Below are positions 25,501-31,883 of a DNA stretch of 64,000 nt, one piece after another. Under the pieces are notes generated by a model. The model was not told the origin of the DNA, made no database searches, and saw nothing but the letters and a program-made list of their open reading frames with translations. The translations under genes were made by a program, and so were the position numbers. The DNA is from Comamonas testosteroni (GTDB lineage Bacteria > Pseudomonadota > Gammaproteobacteria > Burkholderiales > Burkholderiaceae_C). Each line of letters begins with the position of its first letter. The first letter of the stretch is position 1. The stretch is taken from assembly GCF_030505195.1 (NCBI RefSeq), contig NZ_CP129672.1, positions 4,870,501 to 4,934,500 of the forward strand, given 5' to 3'.

Positions 25501-27897
25501 CTCATCAACTCCCGCTTTGAGAACAAGATGCTCAAGCCTGGCATTGTCTGGACCGATGCGGAGCTGCAGGCGCAGTTCGGGACGGATGCCAACCAGATCA
25601 GCCTGTACCGCGAGGCGCGCGCGGCCATTGATCGCTCCATCGACATGACGGCACGCACCGACATGCTGCGCGTGGTGGGTGAGAAGTACGAGCCCATGCG
25701 CGATGCCGTGCTGGCGCAGCCATCCGTCGAAGCTGCGGCCCAGCTGCTGCTGGACACACTGGAGCAGGATGCCAAGGCAGATCCCGACTCTGCAGACCGC
25801 CTGGGTCGATACATGCAGCAGATCAAGAGCCGCATGGAAACGGCGGTGGATCTGCAGCAGGGTGGCTATGCCCCGCTGTCACGCTTTGGTCGCTATACCG
25901 TGGATGTGGTGGATGCCAACGGCGAGCGCCTGTACTTCGGCATGTACGAAACCGCGCGCGATTCCAACCGGGCCAAGATGCAACTCGAGCACGAGTTCAA
26001 AGGCGCGACCATCACCACGGGCACCATGAGTGCCGAGGCCTACAAGCTGTTTGCCGGCGTGACGCCGGAGACGCTGGAGCAGTTCGGGGAGATGCTGGGC
26101 CTGAAAGCCGAGGGCAACGAAGCCCAGGACAAGGCTTTCCAGGAGTTCCTGAAGCTGACCAAGAACAACCACAGCGCCATGAAGCGGCTGATTCACCGCA
26201 AGGGCATCGCCGGTTTCAGTGAGGATGTGGGGCGAGTGGTGGCCAACTTTGTCTACTCCAACGCGCGCGCCGGAGCCATGGGCCTGAATGCGGGCAAGAT
26301 GGAAACGGCCATCGGCAAGATCCCCAAGGAGCAGGGCGAGCTCAAGGATCTGGCCATGGGCCTGCGCGACTACATCCGCGACCCGCAGGAAGAGGGCCAG
26401 GCCGTGCGCGGCATGCTGTTTGCCCAGTATCTGGGCGGCTCCATCGCCTCGGCCTTTGTGAATACGACGCAGCCCTTCGCGGTCACGCTGCCATGGCTGA
26501 GCCAGTACGGCGGCATGAAGAAGGCCGGCGCGCAGCTGGCCCGTGCGCTCAAGGACATGGGAAGGTCCGTCGCTGATGAGGGCTTCGAGTACGAGGCCGA
26601 CCTGGCCAAGGCCTTGCAGGCTGCCGAGGATGACGGCGTAGTCAGCCCCCAGGAAATCCACCAACTGATGGCCCAGGCGCGCGGCGCGGGCATGCTGCGA
26701 TCGGGCGATGGCACCAAGGCAGGCGATCTGCGCGCCAAGGCCGGCAACCTCTGGGAGCAGGGCAAGGTGCTCTGGGGTCAGCCCTTTGCTCTGGCCGAGC
26801 AGTTCAACCGCCGCAGCACCTTTATTGCGGCCTACCGCACGGCTCAGGACCAGGGCATGGCGGATCCAGCGGCTTTCGCCCGTAAGGCGGTGCTTGAAAC
26901 GCAGTTCGTCTACTCTAAGGCAACGAAGCCAAAGTGGGCACGCGGTGCAGTCGGCGGCACAATTTTTACGTTTAAGACGTACAGCGTGTCCTATCTGGAG
27001 CTGATGCACCGCATGTGGAACCAGGGCGGCCCAGAAGGCAAGCGCGCCGTGGGATGGGCCTTGGCGATGCTGTTGCTGATGAGCGGTGCCGGCGGCGTTC
27101 CCTTCATGGAGGATGCCGAGGATCTGATCGATGGCGCTGGCCAGATGATGGGCTACAACATCAGCGCCAAGCAGTGGCGCAAGGAACTGCTGGCCAACGT
27201 GGTGGGCAAGGAGCTGGGCGAGTTCATGGAGCAGGGGCTGTCTGGCCTGCCGGGCGCGCCCATCGATGTGTCCGGACGCCTGGGCATGGGCAACCTGTTG
27301 CCCGGTACCGGGCTGTTCTTGAACAAGCCCAACCGCGAACGGGATCTGATGGAGATAGTGGGCCCGGCCGGGGACCTGGTGGCGCGCGGCTTTACCGGTG
27401 CGCGCAAGCTGCTGGGAGGCGATGTTGCTGGTGCGGCGCTGGAAATCTCGCCCACTGCAGTGCGCAACCTGGCCAAGGGTGCCGACATGGCAGCCACCGG
27501 CATGTACCGCGACACCAAGGGCTACAAGGTGATCGATACGACTCTGGCCGAAGCCGCGGCGAAAGCCATCGGCTTCCAGCCCAAGAGCGTGGCCGAGGTG
27601 CAAGAGGCCAATAGCTTTATGCAGCGCAGCAAGTCGTTCTATACCCAGACCAGCTCTGACATTAAGGCGCAATGGGCGGACGCGCTGTTCCGCAAGGATG
27701 AGGCGGCCGTGCAGCGGGTACGTGAGCGCTTGGCGGCATGGAACCGCGACAACCCCGAGCAGCCCATCGTGGTCAAGATGCCCGATGTGTGGAAGCGCGT
27801 GCGCGAGATGGGTAAGGACCGCAGCGACCGGATTGCCGACACCGCGCCGAAGGCACTGAGGATGCAAATGAGGGAGCAGGTGCGTTCATTGGGGTAA
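16579..27897 (+). CDS. Giant polyvalent phage protein (3,772 aa)
   Basis: A single uninterrupted frame of 11.3 kb, about a quarter of the phage. Visible segments, in order: FDPQNAKLV and FDASNAKLV motifs (residues 5-35); a Gly/Ala-rich hydrophobic region (about 130-320), possibly membrane-inserting; a Pro/Gln-rich linker; a ParB/Srx-like domain around DGHIIDGHHQ (930-939); long helical regions; an N6-adenine methyltransferase-like domain with motif I LEPSAGMGH (2088-2096) and NPPF (2207-2210); a zincin-like segment with HEALGHHG (H2437, E2438, H2442) and a later EEVLAEM glutamate; a phosphoribosyltransferase-like segment with VDDTLTQGGT (2693-2702); then a large helical C-terminus with a hydrophobic stretch near 3490, as in LPD38-type polyvalent domains. 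Such proteins are thought to be injected with phage DNA and act on host DNA or defences. Individual activities are inferred from motifs. Confidence 0.8.
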   Translation: MSNAFDPQNAKLVSAPQQIDTGFDASNAKLVEDPTKRSATDYLRDAAAWGLKSAIAVPEAAVGLADMVTGGKAGKALENEGGSFGLRFKQAREVANDLHSDATKLRQQQFQQADGVVEKAKVAVQNPSLVVGAVAESLPSMLAGGGVGRGLMAATRLGQMGAKGAAIAGAAGEGVVGAGSAAEQIRQETADGELTAKQAALAAGTGLATGALGFAGNKVANRLGIGDADMMLAQGTKGMAKDAAERATAAAVNPLAQPAQKSILRQMGEGAITEGVLEELPQSVSEQILQNEALGKSWSEGLDDAIVMGILSGGAMGAGAAGYRGFKDKQIDDAAANAKKVAANVPGAAPGQDSAAGGLPPAQWTTSAGAAARAEPGTAPASPANAPNLDYETLPGAAPEAVGKEIPFEREFDTGGLSLQSTQPAAVAPVLDHDALRDKAGVMMPPQLDSGRIEVATGLQPLSNEQPPRQWDTGNLSLVGEAQPQAPLSQRMGLDPKAGALSKAAAMAVDSGASPVVQPQMAPVQQQATPQVPAGVDPETGEVSLQAQMDELKSRIAFMQQQGAAQGWDGNRAAQRNALQTQLTRLELQAAGGQGRGASTAGAPAPVQLTGINQILAKQIPDMNEQELQQAIAHYGPTHKRTKKLEKALQALAQKPLTAIESGANANVSEADQAQQGSAQPSQAGAAQAGQDADQGVGNGTTPTANPGAQEQGASLAKAQAQVSEAAGAAQAAVGKAAQIAREGNAEREAQRQRQRQLDASERWTRMTTAERQAVAATAPGLTVIARKNVHTRAWPDLGEKIREKLLDSLVAPLVESTSKAPAAIENAAKPAPNAVSGDALPKPAAQPVGDEKPFTAETGTLGIPRADMPQVPTANHGGLVKHLKAQGISHETTTVDAAQLKPTQAEYSPSKVEAAKTATGDRAVIVSSDGHIIDGHHQAVAAAEEGKHVKAIVLDAPVEKALAAVKASPSANIEAAPERYKYPAIGNTKPAQYELQKAAVDYLNGDVGKSELVTKAAQALRDGVTLGQVHALYMRTSDFTTGDGYAAVRASSPEMAKALDIVQDGKVSKWAAVKQIAALGLNGSQLKAVTQDGSVFGKDFSDADLEVMQAKVAPAAPVAAPKSVPERMKEAKAAKEAASAAAPDPATQAASVQEQPDSGDFPMSEAVQSYSGISHSGRSRADGDKQAFDKYMESARAAAEKLATTDAQRDALAAATDSLRADYLKQYRSLMNVRAGAYSGFVAGRGNLNSKQANSRNSALDKAMERFDSWAGDNADRVSKAVLAARTPEQVKADKDKVAADIKEKADKKAANLKAQLLKFLRFKSGEEMPYGKNAIITRVSYDRDGYPSSLTFKMADGSALTNDKVELVPTLKGKDETLEQAKTRIRALVDELRAENPELVKGIGAMRAAASAKAEKPAVKEDSSPAPASFLDRHNTIDDGINSGQLALDDYKSAFAELESNPDAVHAELQKLTKDQLLRAGGPAFAYRMGSEKKDAIVLAAYQKMLDTYALGRSYGPSFQILSAANIAKNKADKAQALRELVGNTTAEDLAARAAEIKALRDEFKAKRAAEADALANPKTLQDYRGFMSHWVDQGDTSEAAYLRLTPEQRQQFDALEAEQTKDQREAEKRRARVTVQSAGNTTAGEIIATKHTKHGHDLFVVQLAERVERDAYDTLNSSAKRLGGSYSSYRGNGAVPGFQFRTREAAEAFQKLVAGDTAQAQDLANQRRDAFEDDKSQSAAERLRTMAEALDERATESLGVDRKANTARRARFAASAEAAARMQQALAGTMRNIAQAIDEGRAKFLDGVRQRVQVEYLMAQLRTAKSNQLQAKYPNYGERMNRVGEPIDGETVDFAQFPRFEMYRSDLASLARQLQEIEGGKKMGAALGRLADDVTDAYTNWAKENLLRVSHFGNKAAGGFAEFTNKETAERAIKRSGLVGKAIVLQVKRGQNRVVLSPGEAMQQGLWQGDGDKRIRLGMGFVEDLVKLGKRKGSKALSLPWQLESAYENRQRLQRMGIQSPAEFRSALRELASLQQEMGSPDRIKEMERAMVGRANDGLDFFPTSPAVVQSMLDAAEIAEGMAVLEPSAGMGHIADAIVAESGAWPDVVELSPSRRELLEAKGFHLAEANDFLQMEPRNFFTFGDTFRAPDGVEGTMRGVGSMGSQRVRLEDGDGNRLGLYNRDELTGIAQNGSWSGYDRIIMNPPFSDGRDIQHVMHAYSLLRPGGRIVAIMGEGAFFQSNKRAEGFREWLDERGATNEKLPDGSFMDPSLPVNTGVAARMVVVDKPAGDMVTDDTGAPSFRRQESEQLAGAAFDVASFLQGMGEGLPANLSAAAAPAVNVRPSYSPAARAEAVRAVKGTADAIRQAWANGPEVIVAFDMQDPVVPESARRADLKQRSGGARGAPEGFYYQGKVYLMASKLKTPNDAARVLFHEALGHHGLRGLFGKDLGLILNQVATMRKADVDAKIAEYGLRRVNRLDRRTAAEEVLAEMAQNTPQIGFVRRAVAAIRTWLRTHVPRFKSLALTDDELIRNFILPARVWVERGAGVNTSQDIAFSRTSATSMPDAVIGSTLGSASSHPDYAAAKGGDIEAAVRLAQHLVTPELVAKVKAAIGDSKPRVVPVAAVEASGRNKIPVAAAEVLAARLGLSTDDMIVQANRAHRTGMDGLDRIFAPVDFSGAVQAVPYLLVDDTLTQGGTFAALASHIREGGGTVAGVIALTGKQYSAKIQPSAESLASLRQKHGDLENEFRAATGYGFDALTESEARYLARYEPAERLRDRITAEGNASRAGEDPGNSGPDGVNDDPVFSRSRFADLKDSALDQLTKTFTHEGKVSLWDKSVGTMRHLAERAPSFKPVYESAQQNIDDVSMLANDAADMAPRILPRVESLGDLKKKPVSAADNKAVARPLFEGTLIWARDENGKPTLVDDLQKRYANLSAHNKAAMLLKHGKIDAGVLAMWQGLPVAQFEKLINSRFENKMLKPGIVWTDAELQAQFGTDANQISLYREARAAIDRSIDMTARTDMLRVVGEKYEPMRDAVLAQPSVEAAAQLLLDTLEQDAKADPDSADRLGRYMQQIKSRMETAVDLQQGGYAPLSRFGRYTVDVVDANGERLYFGMYETARDSNRAKMQLEHEFKGATITTGTMSAEAYKLFAGVTPETLEQFGEMLGLKAEGNEAQDKAFQEFLKLTKNNHSAMKRLIHRKGIAGFSEDVGRVVANFVYSNARAGAMGLNAGKMETAIGKIPKEQGELKDLAMGLRDYIRDPQEEGQAVRGMLFAQYLGGSIASAFVNTTQPFAVTLPWLSQYGGMKKAGAQLARALKDMGRSVADEGFEYEADLAKALQAAEDDGVVSPQEIHQLMAQARGAGMLRSGDGTKAGDLRAKAGNLWEQGKVLWGQPFALAEQFNRRSTFIAAYRTAQDQGMADPAAFARKAVLETQFVYSKATKPKWARGAVGGTIFTFKTYSVSYLELMHRMWNQGGPEGKRAVGWALAMLLLMSGAGGVPFMEDAEDLIDGAGQMMGYNISAKQWRKELLANVVGKELGEFMEQGLSGLPGAPIDVSGRLGMGNLLPGTGLFLNKPNRERDLMEIVGPAGDLVARGFTGARKLLGGDVAGAALEISPTAVRNLAKGADMAATGMYRDTKGYKVIDTTLAEAAAKAIGFQPKSVAEVQEANSFMQRSKSFYTQTSSDIKAQWADALFRKDEAAVQRVRERLAAWNRDNPEQPIVVKMPDVWKRVREMGKDRSDRIADTAPKALRMQMREQVRSLG

Positions 27898-28063
27898 ACA
27901 GTGCCTTGGGTCGTTGGTGAAGTGGCGCTAACGACCCGTTGCAGTCGTTCGAGCTGATAGCAGCAATGTCTGCTGTGCAGCGGTTGCTGCCGGCAGCCTT
28001 TGGTGGGCGTACTTCCCATCACTGGCATCAAATAGTCGTTCGCGGGGCACCAACTGTATGGGC
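27898..28063. other. Intergenic tract after the giant gene with an inverted repeat
   Basis: No gene seen. GGGTCGTT (27908-27915) and AACGACCC (27930-27937) form a perfect 8-bp inverted repeat just after the stop of the giant gene. There is no T tract, so a Rho-independent terminator is uncertain. This is the left edge of the inserted LysR/oxidoreductase cassette. Confidence 0.4.
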
Positions 28064-29038
28064 TTAACCGTCTGCTAAGTGAAGTTCTTCAGTCATTGGC
28101 AAGCAACCACATCTGGCCAGAGCGGTGTCGACTTGCGAGGGAGTCACGTAGTCTTGTAGTCCCTTCAACAGCGCATCAAATGTCACCTTGCAGCTCGGGT
28201 TATTGCGCAGATCTTCGTGCATGGTGAGCCAGGTCTCCAGGCTCAGCCGTATGCTTCCAGGCAATATGTTCACCAGATTCAGGTCGCGCGCCGCTAGATT
28301 CACTTGGCACACGCCAATACCGCAGCCAGCTCGGATCAGAGCCATCTGTGCCATGTCGTTGTCGGTACGCACAGCAAAGTTTTCGCGGTTCCAGATCGGG
28401 AATGCCTTGCGTGCTACACGCACGAACGGCGTCTCTTCATCAAAGCCAATCAGCGCGTGCTGCGCCAGATCGGCCAGCGAGCTGGGCGTCCCGTGCTTGT
28501 CCAGGTAGCGCTTGTGCGCATGAAATCCCAGTGGCATCACTCCAACGCGCCGAGCAATCAGTTGCTCCTGTCTGGGTTGTGTCATACGCACTGCAATGTC
28601 GGCCTCGCGCTGCAGGAGGTCCTGCACCCGGTTGGTCAGCACCAGCTCCACCGTCAGGCCCGGGTGTGTGTCCTGCAGTTTCGCCAAGATAGGTGGCAAT
28701 ACCTCTTGCCCTATCACCTCGCTGGCCGTAACTCGCACTGTGCCCTGGATACCCGAACCTTGGCTTTCGGCCGCACGCTTCAGCGCAGCGGCAGCTCTGT
28801 ACATGGTCTGGGCAAACGGCTGCAACGCTAACGCCGCCTCGGTAGGGAGTAGCCCCGTTTGGGAACGGGTAAACAGCGTCACGCCCAGTGCTGTTTCCAG
28901 TGCGTCGACATGCCGCCCCACTGTGGGCTGGGCAATTCCCATGGCGCGCGCCGCACCGGACAACGAGCCCTCTTCCAGCACGCCCAAATAGGAGCGATAC
29001 AGCTCCCAGCCGATCTCGGTGGTGTTGTTGATAGTCAT
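28064..29038 (-). CDS. LysR-family transcriptional regulator (moron)
   Basis: About 324 residues from ATG 29038 (MTINNTTEIGW). The N-terminal winged helix is clear: LGVLEEGSLSGAARAMGIAQ then TVGRHVDALETALGVTLFTR, followed by the linker helix and a two-lobed effector domain (GTVRVTASEVIGQEVLPPIL, VRMTQPRQEQLIARRVGVMP, RTDNDMAQMALIRAGCGIGV). LysR regulators usually control a divergent neighbour, and the 29136 gene is exactly that, with 97 bp between. A perfect palindrome overlaps this gene's start, suggesting autorepression. It interrupts the late phage genes, and the regulator/oxidoreductase pair is typical of host chromosomes rather than phages. Confidence 0.9.
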   Translation of the reverse strand: MTINNTTEIGWELYRSYLGVLEEGSLSGAARAMGIAQPTVGRHVDALETALGVTLFTRSQTGLLPTEAALALQPFAQTMYRAAAALKRAAESQGSGIQGTVRVTASEVIGQEVLPPILAKLQDTHPGLTVELVLTNRVQDLLQREADIAVRMTQPRQEQLIARRVGVMPLGFHAHKRYLDKHGTPSSLADLAQHALIGFDEETPFVRVARKAFPIWNRENFAVRTDNDMAQMALIRAGCGIGVCQVNLAARDLNLVNILPGSIRLSLETWLTMHEDLRNNPSCKVTFDALLKGLQDYVTPSQVDTALARCGCLPMTEELHLADG

Positions 29039-29053
29039 ACAAAAATGTATGAC
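29034..29053. promoter_or_regulatory. Palindromic operator over the LysR start
   Basis: GTCATACA (29034-29041) and TGTATGAC (29046-29053) are perfect 8-bp arms with a 4-nt AAAA spacer. The LysR start codon (29036-29038, reverse) lies within the left arm. It also contains the T-N11-A type spacing common to LysR sites. It probably controls both the regulator and the divergent 29136 gene. Confidence 0.6.
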
Positions 29054-29135
29054 GGCTATCACATGTTGGTCAATTGCTTAATAGCAGTGCCCGCCAGAAA
29101 CTTCCTGCCATCGCAACACATTCAGGGGGAATGAA

Positions 29136-30143
29136 ATGGAAAGCAACACGGCCTTGGTACTAGGCGCCACCGGCGGTATCGGTGGCGAAGTGGCTCGGCA
29201 ACTACGCGATGCTGGCTGGACAGTGCGTGCATTGCGCCGAAGCGGTGAGCAGCAAATTGAGCGGCGCAATGGCATGGTCTGGATACGCGGCGACGCGATG
29301 AACCGCGAAGACGTGCTGGCTGCAGGAGAAGGCTGCTCCGTCATTGTGCACGCCGTCAACCCGCCCGGCTACCGTCGTTGGGGTGAGCTGGTAATGCCCA
29401 TGCTGGACAACACCATCATCGCCGCGCAGGCCAACGGCGCTACCATCGTGCTGCCTGGCACAGTCTACAACTACGGTCCCAGCTCCTTTCCCACGTTACA
29501 TGAGGATTCGCTGCAGCAGCCCATAACCCGCAAGGGGGCCATCCGAGTGGAGATGGAGCGGCACCTGCAGCAGGCCAGCAGCCAGAACTGCAGAGTGCTC
29601 GTGGTGCGGGCGGGGGACTTCTTCGGACCCAAGCCGGGCAATAGCTGGTTCTCACAGGGCATGCTGAAGCCCGGTCAGCCGGTCAAATCCATTAGTGTGC
29701 CCAACGCACCCGGCATAGGCCACCAATGGTCTTACCTACCCGACGTAGCCCGCACAATGGTGGAGCTTTTGCAGCGGCGTGACACGTTGCCCCCCTTTGC
29801 AGCCTTCCACATGGCCGGTCATTGGGACGCCGACGGTACCCAGTTGGCCGAAGCGATCTGCCGCGTGGTAGTCAAGCGCGGCGGCGTCAAACCCAAAGTG
29901 AGAGGCTTCCTCTGGTGGCTTACCGCGGTTGCCGCGCCCTTTGTACCGACCCTGCGTGAGCTACGTGAGATGCGCTATTTGTGGAGCACGCGGGTAGAGA
30001 TGAGTAACGCCAAGCTGGTCTCGACGCTCGGGCATGAGCCGCATACGCCGCTGGATGAGGCGGTGGAGGCCACCTTGGAAGGTATGGGGTGCTTGCAGGC
30101 GACGCCTGTGCGCAAGTTAAGCACCGTAAACAGTGATGGCTAA
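29136..30143 (+). CDS. NAD(P)-dependent epimerase/dehydratase-like oxidoreductase (moron)
   Basis: A 335-residue Rossmann protein. The nucleotide-binding loop is LVLGATGGIGGEVARQL (GxxGxxG) near residue 10. Residues after it follow the atypical SDR/NmrA-like pattern (VRALRRSGEQQIERRNGMVW, IRGDAMNREDVLAAGEGCSV, VIHAVNPPGY-like). A YNYGP segment and later RKGAIRVEMERHL may replace the usual YxxxK. A conserved GDFFGPKPGNSW stretch follows. Substrate unknown. It is divergent from the LysR gene, which probably regulates it. The pair forms a compact metabolic moron between the giant virion gene and the tail operon; the late promoter element resumes after it at 30274. Confidence 0.85.
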   Translation: MESNTALVLGATGGIGGEVARQLRDAGWTVRALRRSGEQQIERRNGMVWIRGDAMNREDVLAAGEGCSVIVHAVNPPGYRRWGELVMPMLDNTIIAAQANGATIVLPGTVYNYGPSSFPTLHEDSLQQPITRKGAIRVEMERHLQQASSQNCRVLVVRAGDFFGPKPGNSWFSQGMLKPGQPVKSISVPNAPGIGHQWSYLPDVARTMVELLQRRDTLPPFAAFHMAGHWDADGTQLAEAICRVVVKRGGVKPKVRGFLWWLTAVAAPFVPTLRELREMRYLWSTRVEMSNAKLVSTLGHEPHTPLDEAVEATLEGMGCLQATPVRKLSTVNSDG

Positions 30144-30273
30144 CGACAGATGACGCAAATGTCACCGTGCTCGATTGACAGCGATAAGCCTGAACCTGCC
30201 GTTCGCGGCCATGCATTGGACGACAGCTCCTGGCCGTTCTGAGTCCTTCGCGCCAAATATTCACTACCGCTAC

Positions 30274-30291
30274 ACCCCTCTAGGGTTCGAC
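30274..30291 (+). promoter_or_regulatory. Late-gene element 3, before the tail operon
   Basis: Reads ACCCCTCTAGGGTTCGAC, matching the consensus exactly. It marks the return to phage late genes after the inserted cassette. Confidence 0.65.
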
Positions 30292-30308
30292 CTTTGAAGG
30301 CCATTGGC

Positions 30309-30340
30309 CAAAACTCCCTGCAAGTCACACAGGAGTTTTG
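30309..30340 (+). promoter_or_regulatory. Shine-Dalgarno-sequestering hairpin
   Basis: CAAAACTCC (30309-30317) pairs perfectly with GGAGTTTTG (30332-30340) across a 14-nt loop. The AGGAG ribosome site of the next gene (30331-30335, ATG 30343) is largely inside the 3' arm. Translation of the first tail gene should depend on opening this stem. Confidence 0.6.
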
Positions 30341-30342
30341 CC

Positions 30343-30744
30343 ATGGCCAACAAGTTCTACCCCAAAGGCGCGCAGAAGCTGCTTAGCGGCGCCATCAATT
30401 TCAGCGCCGACACCATCAAGGCCGTGCTGGTGCCGGTTGCCTATGCGTACAGTGACGGCCATGAGTTCCTGGCTGACATCGGTTCGGTCGTCGGCGCCGC
30501 AGTGGAGCTTGTCAACAAGACCATCGCGGGCGGCGTGTTCGACGCGGACGATATTACCTTTGGCGCTCTGGCCGCTGGCAGCACGGTCAAGGCGATTGTG
30601 CTGTTCAAGGACACGGGCAACGCCTCGACTTCGCCCCTGCTGTGCCATCTGGACGGGGTGACGGGTTTCCCTTTCAGCACGAACGGCAGCGAAGTCAGCA
30701 CGCCATGGTCTGACGGCCCGGCCAAGATCCTCTCGCTGGTGTAA
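30343..30744 (+). CDS. Virion structural protein, first tail gene
   Basis: A 133-residue protein from ATG 30343 (MANKFYPKGAQKLLSGAINF), with an AGGAG at 7-base spacing; an upstream in-frame ATG at 30304 lies in the leader hairpin and is unlikely. Beta-rich and glycine/aspartate-rich in the middle (GGVFDADDITFGALAAGSTV). This protein type begins the tail gene cluster of many podoviruses and siphoviruses, often as a minor tail or decoration subunit. Function by position only. Confidence 0.6.
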   Translation: MANKFYPKGAQKLLSGAINFSADTIKAVLVPVAYAYSDGHEFLADIGSVVGAAVELVNKTIAGGVFDADDITFGALAAGSTVKAIVLFKDTGNASTSPLLCHLDGVTGFPFSTNGSEVSTPWSDGPAKILSLV

Positions 30745-30753
30745 GGGGCTGGC

Positions 30754-31869
30754 ATGCTGCAGGAGAGCTATTTCAACAATGCCGGATTTGCTCTGGCGGG
30801 CGGGATCTCGGCTGCGGATACCGTGATTTCTTCTGCCATCACGATGCCCGAAGCGGGCCTGATTGAAGGCGGGGGGCGCTTCAATCTCACCAGTTTTGCG
30901 CGGGCGACCCTCGTCAACCCAGAACAACGCGATGCCGTGGAAATCGTGTTCATCGTCAAGATCAACGAATTCGAAAAGACGGTAGAAGTCTTGAGAGGCC
31001 AGGAGGGAACGACGGCGCTGGCTTGGAATGAGGGCACCAAGCTGGAGTGCCGCATCACGGCGGGCATGTTGAATGCGGCGCGTGCTAGATCGGCGTTTTC
31101 CCCGAACACGGGCGCACTCAGTATCAATTTCGGAGACAACCTGCGCGTGTACAGCTATGCGGCTGGAGCTCCTAACGGCCAAAGCTTGATTGCCAATTCT
31201 TGGGCAATTGGCGGCGCGCCGGTGTTGGCCCAAGCGGGTGGAGATGAAGCTGGCTTCATGCTGATGTGCTCGTCTGTGGAAGGTGTAGGGAACAGTGCTG
31301 CTGTTGAGTTGGGTGTGGCACCCGACTACGAAAGCACCAAGGCCTACTATCCAGGCTCGATCGTCAAGAGCACAGAAGCTCCGTTTAAGGTGTTTTCGGC
31401 CAGCCGCGCTGTGAAATTGGGCCCGGGCATCCCGAAGCCAGCGCTAGGCGAGGAATATTGGTCGGAGGTTTCTGAAGACGCCGACGGTGGGATTGCCCGA
31501 GTGGGCTTCCAGGATGGTTGGGATGACCCGGATACCTGGTTTTACCCCAGTGAGATCGGCTTCATCTGCGAAGACTACGCAGCTACCAGCACGCCGACGG
31601 TGTCTGTTGGCGAACTCAATGCCGGTGGTGCCGTGGTCAGCAAGACCAATCTGGTCAATGCAGCGCCCCTTACAGCCATTGATGGCAGCCATCAGCGCAT
31701 TGTGATGGCTACCAACATCAAGAAGGGCGTGCGGGGGATGATTTTCTCCATCGACACCGCGGCTGCAGGAGGAACGTTCAGGGGGCGTTTCTACTGGAAG
31801 GGTTTGTTTGTGTGCACCAATACAGCCGCCGGATTCCCCTCTGAATATGGCCCGCCCGACGAAGTTTAG
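30754..31869 (+). CDS. Predicted tail/virion protein, 371 aa
   Basis: Follows the previous gene by 9 bp in the same operon. The N-terminal half is beta-rich (FNNAGFALAGGISAADTVIS, VEIVFIVKINEFEKTVEVLR). The middle contains YESTKAYYPGSIVKSTEAPF and the C-terminus another beta-rich domain ending in FYWKGLFVCTNTAAGF. Composition is that of a fibrous or tail-tip virion protein. No family recognised. Confidence 0.55.
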   Translation: MLQESYFNNAGFALAGGISAADTVISSAITMPEAGLIEGGGRFNLTSFARATLVNPEQRDAVEIVFIVKINEFEKTVEVLRGQEGTTALAWNEGTKLECRITAGMLNAARARSAFSPNTGALSINFGDNLRVYSYAAGAPNGQSLIANSWAIGGAPVLAQAGGDEAGFMLMCSSVEGVGNSAAVELGVAPDYESTKAYYPGSIVKSTEAPFKVFSASRAVKLGPGIPKPALGEEYWSEVSEDADGGIARVGFQDGWDDPDTWFYPSEIGFICEDYAATSTPTVSVGELNAGGAVVSKTNLVNAAPLTAIDGSHQRIVMATNIKKGVRGMIFSIDTAAAGGTFRGRFYWKGLFVCTNTAAGFPSEYGPPDEV

Positions 31870-31883
31870 CTAGGTAGCAGCAT

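Noticed and set aside
25879..27867. A 662-residue reverse frame inside the giant gene
   Set aside because: Antisense shadow; His/Leu/Gln-rich composition typical of reversed GC-rich codons, and the forward protein has clear domains.
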